Shown here piece after piece: positions 6,380 to 13,035 of a DNA stretch of 17,270 nt. The stretch covers positions 1-17,270 of the forward strand of contig CADCJP010000013.1 of NCBI GenBank assembly GCA_902801805.1, given 5' to 3'. The translations under genes and the position numbers were made by a program. Origin of the DNA: an uncultured Erysipelotrichaceae bacterium (GTDB lineage: Bacteria > Bacillota_I > Bacilli_A > RFN20 > CAG-826). Every line of letters starts with the position of its first letter. Position 1 is the stretch's first letter. Under the pieces are notes generated by a model. It was not told the DNA's origin. It saw nothing but the letters and a program-made list of their open reading frames with translations, and ran no database searches.

Positions 6380-7164
6380 TATTCCTCAGATGAGTTATCA
6401 CTCATGTAAGTTTCAAAGACACGGCGGAAGTTGGTTTGATTAACCGCTTCTAAGTCACCATTAACAGCGAAGGAGATACGGCCTGTTTCTTCAGAAACAA
6501 CGACTGTGACAGCATCAGAGACTTCACTAACACCGATAGCCGCTCTATGACGGGAACCATATTTACCAGCGAATGGTTTTGTAGTAGGTGTAAAGAAGAC
6601 ACTAGCGGCCACGATTTCATTGCCGTGAATAACAACCGCACCATCATGTAAACGTGTGCCTGGATAGAAGATTGTCATTAAGATTTCTGGTGTCACTGGA
6701 GCGTGAACTGGGACACCGTTTTTCATAATATCTTTTAAATCTGTGTTCTTTTCAAATGTCATAATAGCGCCGATACGAGCGTTGCTTAATGAAATAACTG
6801 CAGTTTCAATATTCTTATATAAGAGTTGGGTATCATAGATTTTTTCGATACCGAAGTTGCCAGCTTTAGCGACTGGACGAGAAAATGGGTTAGCAATGAA
6901 CTTTCTTAAATCACCTAAGTTAGCGAAGAAAGCAGCGGACATACATGCCGCGGAGATGAAACCCATCATAATGCACACAATAAGAAGGTTGAAAATAAAG
7001 CCGATAAAGAAAACAGCGGTACAAACGCCATAGAAAGCAAATGTAACTTTACGTTTTGCGACTTTAAAGAGAATAAAGAAAGCTAGGCCATGAATAGCGA
7101 TAACTAGCAATAAAGCAATTATAAAATTAGCAATTGGCATTTGGTTCCAAACAAAATCGACCAT
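6379..7164 (-). CDS. cdaA: Diadenylate cyclase (membrane c-di-AMP synthase)
   Basis: A 261-residue enzyme that joins two ATP into the second messenger c-di-AMP, which controls K+ and osmolyte balance and cell-wall stress in Gram-positive bacteria. Three hydrophobic segments (about 11-34, 42-62, 64-82) anchor it, followed by a DisA_N (DAC) domain from about 100. The hallmark catalytic motifs are intact: DGA at 174-176 (in RLHDGAVVIHG) and RHR at 205-207 (in GSRHRAA). Length and topology match CdaA, not DisA or CdaS. Start: GGAGG lies 8 bases before the ATG, with a candidate promoter at 7200-7227. In most Bacillota cdaA is followed by ybbR/cdaR and glmM; here neither is adjacent, and the next genes are Nudix, NERD and a membrane protein with one-base overlaps. 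The regulator CdaR may be elsewhere or absent. Confidence 0.95.
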   Translation of the reverse strand: MVDFVWNQMPIANFIIALLLVIAIHGLAFFILFKVAKRKVTFAFYGVCTAVFFIGFIFNLLIVCIMMGFISAACMSAAFFANLGDLRKFIANPFSRPVAKAGNFGIEKIYDTQLLYKNIETAVISLSNARIGAIMTFEKNTDLKDIMKNGVPVHAPVTPEILMTIFYPGTRLHDGAVVIHGNEIVAASVFFTPTTKPFAGKYGSRHRAAIGVSEVSDAVTVVVSEETGRISFAVNGDLEAVNQTNFRRVFETYMSDNSSEE

Positions 7165-7199
7165 ATCCCTACCTCCAAAAATCAGTGCATAATTATGAT

Positions 7200-7227
7200 A
7201 TTATATTTTCAAATATATTTTCAACAA
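7200..7227 (-). promoter_or_regulatory. Candidate promoter of the cdaA operon
   Basis: Minus-strand TTGTTG (7227-7222), a 16-base spacer and TATAAT (7205-7200), giving a leader of about 30 bases with GGAGG. The spacer contains two copies of TTGAAAAT-like sequence (complement ATTTTCAA twice), and a TTGAAA/TATCAT pair is a second option in the same stretch. Confidence 0.5.
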
Positions 7228-7250
7228 TATGTGCGAAATGTAGAGTAAAT

Positions 7251-7631
7251 TTAGTCTATTTTAACGATTGTTGGTGAATTATTCTTACTTCTTCTAGCAA
7301 AAGGTTTCTTATGCTTTTTAAGGAATTCTTCTGTTGCTTGTAAGCCTTTGTCGGTTAAAGAGAAGTAGAGTTTTTTAGTAGCTGTATCAAACACTCTACC
7401 TAAATAACCGTAGCGGAAAAGCATCATTGTTAAACGGCACACCTTTTTGCTAGTAAAGGAGATTAGTGTTCCAAAACAATCCATATCAATAAATGGCTTA
7501 GTTTCATCATCAATTACACCCACAAGAATCTTGTAGATGCCTTCGTTTAATGGATAATAATGTAAGTCGTTTAGTGCTTTGATAGTGATAAGAACTTTGT
7601 AATAAGTTTGATTGAGTTTAACTTCTTTCAT
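7251..7631 (-). CDS. Small winged-helix-like protein (possible RQC-type DNA-binding domain)
   Basis: A 126-residue basic protein with no membrane segment. The pattern of helices followed by a late GYLGR...LYFSLTDKG segment (about residues 75-95) resembles the winged-helix wing of RQC domains in RecQ helicases and of stand-alone RQC-like DNA-binding proteins, with ILVG near 35-38 matching the ILxG turn of that fold. This is by-eye similarity, not a firm assignment. The C-terminal tail (about 100-126) is rich in Lys/Arg and likely disordered, consistent with nucleic-acid binding. There is no SD; a good promoter (TTGACC, 17 bases, TACAAT) ends 6 bases before the ATG, suggesting a leaderless message. 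It is divergent from deoD. Its stop is 24 bases from the cdaA promoter and no terminator is visible between, so read-through into cdaA is possible. Confidence 0.7.
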   Translation of the reverse strand: MKEVKLNQTYYKVLITIKALNDLHYYPLNEGIYKILVGVIDDETKPFIDMDCFGTLISFTSKKVCRLTMMLFRYGYLGRVFDTATKKLYFSLTDKGLQATEEFLKKHKKPFARRSKNNSPTIVKID

Positions 7632-7637
7632 GCTGAT

Positions 7638-7666
7638 ATTGTAACGATTTATGCCCCTAAGGTCAA
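7638..7666 (-). promoter_or_regulatory. Promoter of the small winged-helix-like gene
   Basis: Minus-strand TTGACC (7666-7661), a 17-base spacer and TACAAT (7643-7638). Six bases separate the -10 from the ATG at 7631, which would place the transcription start at or beside the first codon. Confidence 0.6.
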
Positions 7667-7671
7667 AGACA

Positions 7672-7685
7672 TTCTCTATTGAGAA
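7672..7685. promoter_or_regulatory. Inverted repeat between divergent promoters
   Basis: TTCTC-tatt-GAGAA overlaps the deoD -35 box and lies 5 bases from the -35 box of the divergent small gene. Its place suits an operator acting on both promoters, but the 5-bp arms could occur by chance. Confidence 0.25.
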
Positions 7686-7707
7686 ACATTATATTTTTTT
7701 GTATGAT
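7679..7707 (+). promoter_or_regulatory. Promoter of deoD
   Basis: TTGAGA (7679-7684), a 17-base spacer and TATGAT (7702-7707). The leader carries AAAAGGGG 9 bases before the ATG at 7733. Confidence 0.65.
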
Positions 7708-7732
7708 AGTTACGGAAAAGGGGAAATAAACT

Positions 7733-8452
7733 ATGCCTACACCACATAATAGCGCCAATCCTGGCGATTTTGCTAACGTCGTATTAATGCCTGGCGATCC
7801 ATTAAGAGCCAAATTAATTGCAGATACCTATCTCCACGATGTTAAATTAGTCACAAGTGTCAGAAATATTTACGGTTACACCGGTTATACCAAAAACGGT
7901 AAAAAGATCAGCGTCATGGCTTCAGGTATGGGTATGCCATCCATTGGTATTTACTCTTATGAATTATATAGCCGTTATGACGTGGATGTGATTATCCGTG
8001 TTGGTACATGCGGTGCCTATCAAGAAAATATCAACTTATTTGATATCATTGTTGGAAGCGCAGCTTCTACAGATAGTAACTGGGTCCATCAATATGGATT
8101 AAACGGTCACTATTCCGCGAGTGCGGACTTCGATGTTATGGAAGCCGCAGTTAACGCTGCTAGAAAAAGAAACATTCCAGTTCACGTTGGTAACGTTCTT
8201 TCTAGCGATGTCTTCTATAACTCCGATAAAGAAGGCTGGAAGAAATGGGCTGACATGAATGTCTTAGCGGTTGAAATGGAAGCTTTCTCACTTTATTGCA
8301 ATGCTGCTAAATTAAAGAAAAAAGCTCTCTGCTTATTAACCGTTAGTGATTCCTTCTTAATCAAAGAAGAACTCACACCAGAGCAAAGACAAAACGGTTT
8401 ATTAAGAATGATTGAAATCGGCATTGAAGCCGCGGAAAAGTTCGCTAAATAA
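7733..8452 (+). CDS. deoD: Purine nucleoside phosphorylase, DeoD type
   Basis: A 239-residue cytosolic enzyme of the hexameric PNP family, cleaving purine (deoxy)nucleosides with phosphate to free base and (deoxy)ribose-1-phosphate for salvage. Seen directly: the N-terminal TPHNSA and VVLMPGDPLRAK phosphate-binding region, the MASGMGMPS loop, VIIRVGTCGAYQ, the VEMEAFSLY ribose/base site, and LTVSDS with the Asp that corresponds to the catalytic Asp204 of the E. coli enzyme, followed by an Arg in EQRQNG as expected for the Asp-Arg pair. Length equals the E. coli protein. The start is set by AGGGG 9 bases upstream. It has its own promoter and a strong terminator, so it is a single-gene unit; no deoC or pdp gene is adjacent. 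Among the plus-strand genes here only it and the HAD gene are protein-coding. Confidence 0.97.
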   Translation: MPTPHNSANPGDFANVVLMPGDPLRAKLIADTYLHDVKLVTSVRNIYGYTGYTKNGKKISVMASGMGMPSIGIYSYELYSRYDVDVIIRVGTCGAYQENINLFDIIVGSAASTDSNWVHQYGLNGHYSASADFDVMEAAVNAARKRNIPVHVGNVLSSDVFYNSDKEGWKKWADMNVLAVEMEAFSLYCNAAKLKKKALCLLTVSDSFLIKEELTPEQRQNGLLRMIEIGIEAAEKFAK

Positions 8453-8471
8453 TTTCAAAACTACTTATTAT

Positions 8472-8510
8472 AAAAAGCACGTACCACATGCTAGAGATAC
8501 GTGCTTTTTT
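8472..8510. terminator. Bidirectional terminator between deoD and the metal ATPase
   Basis: A 12-bp stem AAAAAGCACGTA/TACGTGCTTTTT with a 14-base loop; both strands end in a T-run. It serves deoD on the plus strand and the ATPase gene ending at 8525 on the minus strand. Confidence 0.9.
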
Positions 8511-8524
8511 ATATACCCTGTCGC

Positions 8525-10912
8525 TTATTTTGATAATTTACGATAGAGAATTAATAATGAATTGATAACTAAGACAACGGTTAATCCAGTATCGGCAATG
8601 ACTGGGACAATCATTGGGATATTTAAGGCTGGGATTAAGACTAAGATTGCCACAGCGAGTTTCACCAATAAGGCGAAGACAATATTGAAGATGGCGGTAT
8701 GTCTAGCGATTCTTGCAATCTTCACTGCTTCATAAACCTTAGCAGGATTATCATTCATGATCACAACATCAGCGTTTTCAACTGCGATATCACTACCAAT
8801 CGCGCCCATCGCCATACCGACATCCGCACGCATAATACTTGGTGCGTCGTTGATGCCGTCCCCAACGAAGGCAACCGCTTTATTTGTGACAGACATTTCT
8901 TTTTCTAAGATTTCTGTCTTTTGATCTGGTGTTAATTCACTATAAACACGGTCAATACCTAATTCGTTTTTAATGTATTCAGCGTTTTCTTTCTTATCAC
9001 CAGTAAGAAGAATGATGCCTTTTTTCTCCTTATGGAGAAGTCTCACCATATCATAAGCTTCTTTCTTCACTTCATCGTATAAAACGATATAGCCTAAATA
9101 CTTGTCGCCTTTCTTACAATGAACGATGGTTCCAATCGCATCTTCATTGATCGAAAGAACACCGTTATCTCTCATGAATTGAGCGTTACCGGCGAGAATG
9201 GTTTCACCGTTATATGTAGTGCGTACACCATAACCAGCAATTTCTTGATAATCAACTTGCTTTGCCGCTAGTGCTTTCACATCGACATCATGACAAATTG
9301 CTTTAGCAATTGGGTGAGTAGATAAGCATTCAGCAGCATATAAAGCATTTAATAATTCTTCTTCACTAACGCCTTCTTCGTTAGCAATCTTTTGGATGGT
9401 GAAGACACCATGAGTTAAGGTACCAGTTTTATCGGTCACGATTTTATCGATATTGTTTAATTGATCTAAATAGTTAGTGCCTTTAATAACAATGCCTCTT
9501 TTACTCGCCAAACCAATACTAGCGAAGTACGCAAGTGGGACAGAAATGACGATAGCGCATGGGCAACCTGTAACTAAGATTTCTAGGCCTCTTACTACGT
9601 AATCTCTCCAGTCTTTGGTGATTAAGCCACCAATTAGGAGAACTAATGCCGCTAAGACAACAATAGCAGGTGTATACCATTTAGCGAACTTAGCGATGAA
9701 TTCATCCGCTTTGGATTTCTTTTCACCACTGTTGCTAATAAGTTCAATGATTTTAGCGACTGCGCTATCTTCATATTTCTTATTCACCTTAATGGTGATA
9801 GAACCTGTTTTAACTAAGCAACCCGCTAAAACATCTTTTTCATTAATATCTGCTAAGACTGGGACAAATTCACCAGTTAAGCTTGATTTATCAACATAGG
9901 CAGAACCAGCCACAACTTCACCATCAACAGGAATCATTTCACCAGCGCTGACAACGACGTTGTCACCAATCTCTAATTGTTCTGGATCAACTTTACTGAT
10001 TTCACCATCTTTTAATAAGTTAGCGTATTCCACTCTTAATTGAATGGCATTCATGACGGCTAATTTACTTCTATTAGTGGCCACTTTTTCAACAATTTGA
10101 CCGACTTGGAACAAACCAACCACCATCATACCTTCCATAGCGAAGTGAGTACCATGTTCAGCTCCACCTTCTAATAGGTAGATAACCGCTAAAGCGGTTG
10201 CGCCTAATACAGCGATGGCAATTAATAAGTTATGGTCAATAATGTTTCTTCTATTTTTGATATGTAAAATAACACGCCAAGTAACATCATATGTTAATAA
10301 GACTGTAGTCGCAGTATAAATCGCAAATCTAATCCAACCACTATTATCGAAGTGTTCAAATAACGCTAAGTTAAGGATTAAGACTAATGTGGCGAATAAG
10401 ACTCTCGCTAATAAGAACCACATACCTTTGGTAAAGAGTTTTTCTTTATGTTCTTCTTTACCTTGTAATTCTTTGATATCTAATGGATCACTTTCAACTT
10501 GGGCAATCGCTTCAGCGATTTGTTCCACGGAATGGGCCTTATTTGTGTATGTAATGAACATCTTATTTGTAGAGAAATCGATATGACAGCTTTCAATACC
10601 TTCTTGTTTAGAAAGGTGTTCTTCAGATTTCTTCGCACACATTGGGCAATCAAACCCTGAAATGTGATATGTCTTTTTAATGTTCTTTTTATCTAAATCA
10701 TGGATATCAAGTGGATCACTCTCCACTTCTGCGATAATGCTCGCAATTTCTTCCACGCTTAATGGTTCGTTTTTATAAGTGATAAACAATTTGCTCGTGG
10801 AGAAATCGATATGACAGTAATCAATTTGTTCATGCTTACCTAAATGTGTTTCTGACTTCTTCGCACACATTGGGCAGTCGAAGCCAGAGATATGATATGT
10901 TTTCTTAATCAT
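8525..10912 (-). CDS. Zn/Cd/Pb-exporting P1B-type ATPase with two HMA domains
   Basis: A 795-residue metal efflux pump of the ZntA/CadA type (P1B-2). In order: two metal-binding HMA domains, each with GFDCPMCAKKSE (residues 10-21 and 86-97), transmembrane segments from about 162, actuator loop SLTGE (344-348), the CPC ion site (450-452), phosphorylation site DKTGT (494-498), ATP-site HP (533-534), GDGINDAP, and a last membrane segment with ADTG, whose Asp is a mark of Zn2+/Cd2+/Pb2+ pumps rather than Cu+ pumps. A loop with EHGTH (about 252-256) may add metal ligands. I chose ATG 10912: AGGAGG lies 6 bases upstream, and the 9-codon extension to 10939 lies within the upstream gene. It overlaps the sensor gene by 8 bases (ATGATTAA), so translation is coupled and the operon should be metal-induced. 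Close to certain as a P1B ATPase; exact metal inferred. Confidence 0.96.
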   Translation of the reverse strand: MIKKTYHISGFDCPMCAKKSETHLGKHEQIDYCHIDFSTSKLFITYKNEPLSVEEIASIIAEVESDPLDIHDLDKKNIKKTYHISGFDCPMCAKKSEEHLSKQEGIESCHIDFSTNKMFITYTNKAHSVEQIAEAIAQVESDPLDIKELQGKEEHKEKLFTKGMWFLLARVLFATLVLILNLALFEHFDNSGWIRFAIYTATTVLLTYDVTWRVILHIKNRRNIIDHNLLIAIAVLGATALAVIYLLEGGAEHGTHFAMEGMMVVGLFQVGQIVEKVATNRSKLAVMNAIQLRVEYANLLKDGEISKVDPEQLEIGDNVVVSAGEMIPVDGEVVAGSAYVDKSSLTGEFVPVLADINEKDVLAGCLVKTGSITIKVNKKYEDSAVAKIIELISNSGEKKSKADEFIAKFAKWYTPAIVVLAALVLLIGGLITKDWRDYVVRGLEILVTGCPCAIVISVPLAYFASIGLASKRGIVIKGTNYLDQLNNIDKIVTDKTGTLTHGVFTIQKIANEEGVSEEELLNALYAAECLSTHPIAKAICHDVDVKALAAKQVDYQEIAGYGVRTTYNGETILAGNAQFMRDNGVLSINEDAIGTIVHCKKGDKYLGYIVLYDEVKKEAYDMVRLLHKEKKGIILLTGDKKENAEYIKNELGIDRVYSELTPDQKTEILEKEMSVTNKAVAFVGDGINDAPSIMRADVGMAMGAIGSDIAVENADVVIMNDNPAKVYEAVKIARIARHTAIFNIVFALLVKLAVAILVLIPALNIPMIVPVIADTGLTVVLVINSLLILYRKLSK
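10454..10909 (-). repeat. Tandem duplication of the HMA domain (2 x 76 codons)
   Basis: Residues 2-77 and 78-153 of the ATPase are two copies with an exact 76-residue period and no gaps. They begin with the same 20 residues (IKKTYHISGFDCPMCAKKSE) and share VESDPLDI and CHIDFST; by eye about seven in ten residues match. Such similarity between HMA domains of one pump suggests a recent duplication or ongoing homogenisation. Confidence 0.9.
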
Positions 10913-11273
10913 GGTTCTCCTCCTCAGTGACGTGCTCATAGGCCACTCCTAAAAGTAAACGAACGTGTTTATCTTTTAAGGAATAGTACACTCTTGTGCC
11001 TTCTTTACGGGTTCTCACTAAATCCGCATCTTTTAACACTTTTAATTGATGGCTCACTAAAGATTGTGAAGCTTCAATTTCAAAAGCAATATCGTTAACG
11101 CACTTCTCAATCATACAGTGAAGGGCTTCACATGAACCACATTCACAGTCTGGACCGCATGTGCATTGGTCGTCATCAAGAAGCGCTAACATGATTTTTA
11201 ATCTAGTGGCGTCTGATGCTGTTTCTAGGAGGCTTTCCATTTTTTTAATTGTTGTAAATTTAACGTCTTTCAT
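10905..11273 (-). CDS. ArsR/SmtB-family metal-sensing repressor (CadC-like)
   Basis: A 122-residue winged-helix repressor expected to leave its operator when it binds Zn, Cd or Pb, inducing the efflux ATPase it overlaps by 8 bases. Fold: SDATRLKIMLALL (about 20-32), recognition helix ASQSLVSHQLKVLKDADLV and wing TRKEGTRVYYSLKD. Two ligand sets are visible. A Cys-rich insert between the first helices (QCTCGPDCECGSC, then LHC and EKC) gives seven Cys, with the last at the place where CadC has its ELCVCD alpha3 motif, though only one of its two Cys is kept. The final helix has D-x-H-x10-H-x2-E (DKHVRLLLGVAYEHVTE), the exact alpha5 zinc site pattern. Start: GGTGAT 5 bases upstream. Promoter with operator in its spacer at 11291-11319, so autoregulated. 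The unusual Cys insert may alter metal choice. Confidence 0.93.
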   Translation of the reverse strand: MKDVKFTTIKKMESLLETASDATRLKIMLALLDDDQCTCGPDCECGSCEALHCMIEKCVNDIAFEIEASQSLVSHQLKVLKDADLVRTRKEGTRVYYSLKDKHVRLLLGVAYEHVTEEENHD

Positions 11274-11290
11274 ATTTCATCACCGGGATT

Positions 11291-11319
11291 ATTATATGAA
11301 TGTTCGTTCATATTTGCAA
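11291..11319 (-). promoter_or_regulatory. Promoter of the metal sensor/ATPase operon
   Basis: Minus-strand TTGCAA (11319-11314), a 17-base spacer and consensus TATAAT (11296-11291), with a start expected near 11284 and a leader of about 11 bases. The spacer is filled by an operator palindrome. Confidence 0.75.
11294..11313. promoter_or_regulatory. Metal-sensor operator O1
   Basis: Perfect inverted repeat ATATGAA-tgttcg-TTCATAT. The TGAA-N6-TTCA core matches the 12-2-12-like operator style of ArsR/SmtB repressors. It fills the spacer and overlaps the -10 box, so bound repressor would block RNA polymerase. Confidence 0.75.
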
Positions 11320-11326
11320 TTAAAAA

Positions 11327-11342
11327 ATGAATGACTGTTCAT
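11327..11342. promoter_or_regulatory. Metal-sensor operator O2
   Basis: Inverted repeat ATGAA-tgactg-TTCAT, the same TGAA-N6-TTCA core as O1. Its centre is 31 bases (about three helical turns) from the centre of O1, so repressor dimers would sit on the same face of the DNA. It is upstream of the -35 box. Confidence 0.6.
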
Positions 11343-11364
11343 ATAGTGTTCAGTTAGTCAAAGA

Positions 11365-12228
11365 CTAAAATCCCACGAACAAACAAGTCAAATAGCCTAA
11401 AGCAACGGCAATTATAAAGCAAACACCGACGATTAAAAGTGTTCTCTTGAACATGGTTTTCTCTTTTAAGAGCACCATGAGGCCTAAGCCAGAGTTCACT
11501 AATAAGCCAGCGAATAAAGCACCAAATGAAATGTGACCTTCAACGAATAAGTCAGTAATTAATAAGCTAGAAGCACAGTTAGGAATTAAACCGATAATCG
11601 CACTGAATAGAGGCGCTAAATAACGACTACTAACCATAAAGTTAGAGAAGTTATCTACACCAATAAAGCCAATTAATGTGCCTAACGCCAAGTTGATAAT
11701 GAAAATATAAATGAAAACTTTGATGGAGTGGATTAATGGGTGGATTAAATGTGCGTGTGCAGGTGTGTTTTCGTGATGATGGGTATGGCATTCATGTTCT
11801 TCTTCGACATGATCCACTTCAATAATCTTTTGTTTTCTAATAATAAAATCAATTAATAAACCAAAGAAGACACCACTAACGAGTTTTAAACCAATTAATG
11901 GGAAAATCATTAATGTCTTTTCATTCCATGCTTCTAAAAGGACGATTAAAGCTTCATCGCTACAGCTTAAGAAGATAGCGATTAATGTACCAACAGTAAT
12001 ATATCTTTTAATATATAATTCCGCACCAATGACACTTGTGCCACATTGAGGAATTAAACCAAAAATAGATCCGAATATAGGAGATGTCTTCTTTCTTCTA
12101 ATTAAAAAATTAGAAACAGGTGTTTCAATAAAGGAAAGAATGACATGGAATAGGAAAACGAAAGCAAAGATAAGGATACTGTCTTTAAGTGAGTCTAATA
12201 AGATGTCTAAGAATAATTCCCAAGTCAT
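11365..12228 (-). CDS. ArsP_2-like heavy-metal permease with His-rich loop
   Basis: A 287-residue polytopic membrane protein of the type annotated as putative heavy-metal exporter or putative manganese transporter (ArsP_2 family). It has two related halves: GLIPQCGTSVIGAELY...GTLIAIFLSCSDEALIVLL (about 57-97) and GLIPNCASSLLITDLF...GALFAGLLVNSGLGLMVLL (about 213-253), each starting with GLIPxC after a hydrophobic segment. The linker (about 138-165) is full of His and Glu (HVEEEHECHTHHHEN) and likely binds metal in the cytoplasm. It is shorter than many relatives. It lies just upstream of the metal sensor/ATPase operon in the same direction but separated by that operon's promoter and operators, so it is a separate unit that may supply some read-through. 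No SD is seen; TACAAT ends 10 bases before the ATG. The transported metal cannot be told from sequence. Confidence 0.85.
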   Translation of the reverse strand: MTWELFLDILLDSLKDSILIFAFVFLFHVILSFIETPVSNFLIRRKKTSPIFGSIFGLIPQCGTSVIGAELYIKRYITVGTLIAIFLSCSDEALIVLLEAWNEKTLMIFPLIGLKLVSGVFFGLLIDFIIRKQKIIEVDHVEEEHECHTHHHENTPAHAHLIHPLIHSIKVFIYIFIINLALGTLIGFIGVDNFSNFMVSSRYLAPLFSAIIGLIPNCASSLLITDLFVEGHISFGALFAGLLVNSGLGLMVLLKEKTMFKRTLLIVGVCFIIAVALGYLTCLFVGF

Positions 12229-12238
12229 ACGGCTACAT

Positions 12239-12271
12239 ATTGTAACACAAAAAATATTTTTGTGATGACAA
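12239..12271 (-). promoter_or_regulatory. Candidate promoter region of the permease with inverted repeat
   Basis: Minus-strand TTGTCA (12271-12266) and TACAAT (12244-12239) are separated by 21 bases. The spacer holds the perfect palindrome CACAAAAA-ata-TTTTTGTG (12246-12264). A palindrome in an overlong spacer recalls MerR-type promoters, but no MerR gene is nearby and the arms are simple A/T runs. It also overlaps the divergent HAD promoter's -35 side. Confidence 0.35.
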
Positions 12272-12293
12272 ACGATAATAATAATGAAATAAT
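12265..12293 (+). promoter_or_regulatory. Candidate promoter of the HAD gene
   Basis: ATGACA (12265-12270), a 17-base spacer and AATAAT (12288-12293), each 5 of 6 to consensus. The -10 ends 6 bases before the ATG at 12300, which has no SD. Confidence 0.45.
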
Positions 12294-12299
12294 CTTCTC

Positions 12300-13007
12300 A
12301 TGATTAAGACAATTTTATTCGATTTAGACGGAACTTTACTCCCAATGGATGAGGAGTATTTCAAGAAAATTTACTTCGGTGCAATCTATAAAAAGATTGC
12401 CTATTTAGGATATACATTAGACGAACTTTTAAATGTCATTTGGTATGGCACTAAAAAGATGATTAAGAACGATGGAAGTATGACTAACGAAGAATTATTC
12501 TGGAAATCATTTATTGAAGTCCATCCAGATAGATTAGAAGAGAATAAGCAAAACTTCGTTGAATTTTATAACACTATCTTCCCAACTTTAGGCCATACAT
12601 GTGGCTTTCAACCACTTTCGAAAGAATTCGTTAAATCCTTAAAAGAGAAGGGATACGAATTAATTATCGCTTCTAATCCAATCTTCCCTATCGTCGCCAC
12701 TAAGGCAAGAATCAGATGGGCGGGATTAGATCCTGATGACTTCAAATACATTACTGCTTATGAGAATTCTTCATTTAGTAAACCAAATCCAAAATACTAT
12801 GAAGAAATACTAAGAAAGAACAATCTCAAAGGGGAAGAATGCTTAATGATTGGTAATGATGCTAGAGAAGATACAGTGGCGTTAACTCTCGGCATTGATA
12901 CTTATCTCATTACTGATTGCTTACTCAATCCTGATAATGTTGATATCAATCAATATAAACACGGCACCTTTAAAGAGATCATGGATCTCGTCTTAGAAAG
13001 GCTATAA
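12300..13007 (+). CDS. HAD-family hydrolase (phosphatase, subfamily IA-like)
   Basis: A 235-residue cytosolic haloacid dehalogenase-type phosphohydrolase. All four motifs are visible: motif I DLDGTLLP (residues 8-15) with the nucleophile Asp8 and acid/base Asp10; motif II IIASNP; motif III Lys in FSKPNPKYY; motif IV LMIGNDAREDTVAL. A helical cap lies between motifs I and II (about 16-90), as in phosphoglycolate phosphatase and relatives. Substrate unknown; candidates include phosphoglycolate, sugar phosphates or nucleotides. Its start directly before the motif I strand is the normal one for this family, although there is no SD, and a promoter ending 6 bases upstream suggests leaderless translation. 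It is divergent from the metal permease and converges on the ABC operon, sharing its terminator. Confidence 0.92.
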   Translation: MIKTILFDLDGTLLPMDEEYFKKIYFGAIYKKIAYLGYTLDELLNVIWYGTKKMIKNDGSMTNEELFWKSFIEVHPDRLEENKQNFVEFYNTIFPTLGHTCGFQPLSKEFVKSLKEKGYELIIASNPIFPIVATKARIRWAGLDPDDFKYITAYENSSFSKPNPKYYEEILRKNNLKGEECLMIGNDAREDTVALTLGIDTYLITDCLLNPDNVDINQYKHGTFKEIMDLVLERL

Positions 13008-13034
13008 AAAAACTGGGTCAACCCCAGTTCTTTT
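13005..13034. terminator. Bidirectional terminator between HAD and ABC permease genes
   Basis: Stem AACTGGG/CCCAGTT with a 5-base loop. The minus strand follows it with TTTTTTT (strong), the plus strand with CTTTTCTT (weaker). It touches the stop codon of the HAD gene and lies directly after the permease stop. Confidence 0.85.
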
Positions 13035-13035
13035 C

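Noticed and set aside
10913..10939. Nine-codon extension of the metal ATPase
   Set aside because: It lies in the sensor gene, and the AGGAGG with correct spacing points to ATG 10912.
12246..12264. MerR-type operator in the permease promoter
   Set aside because: The arms are mostly A/T runs, the spacer is 21 rather than 19-20 bases, and no MerR gene is in the window; kept only as a possible palindrome.
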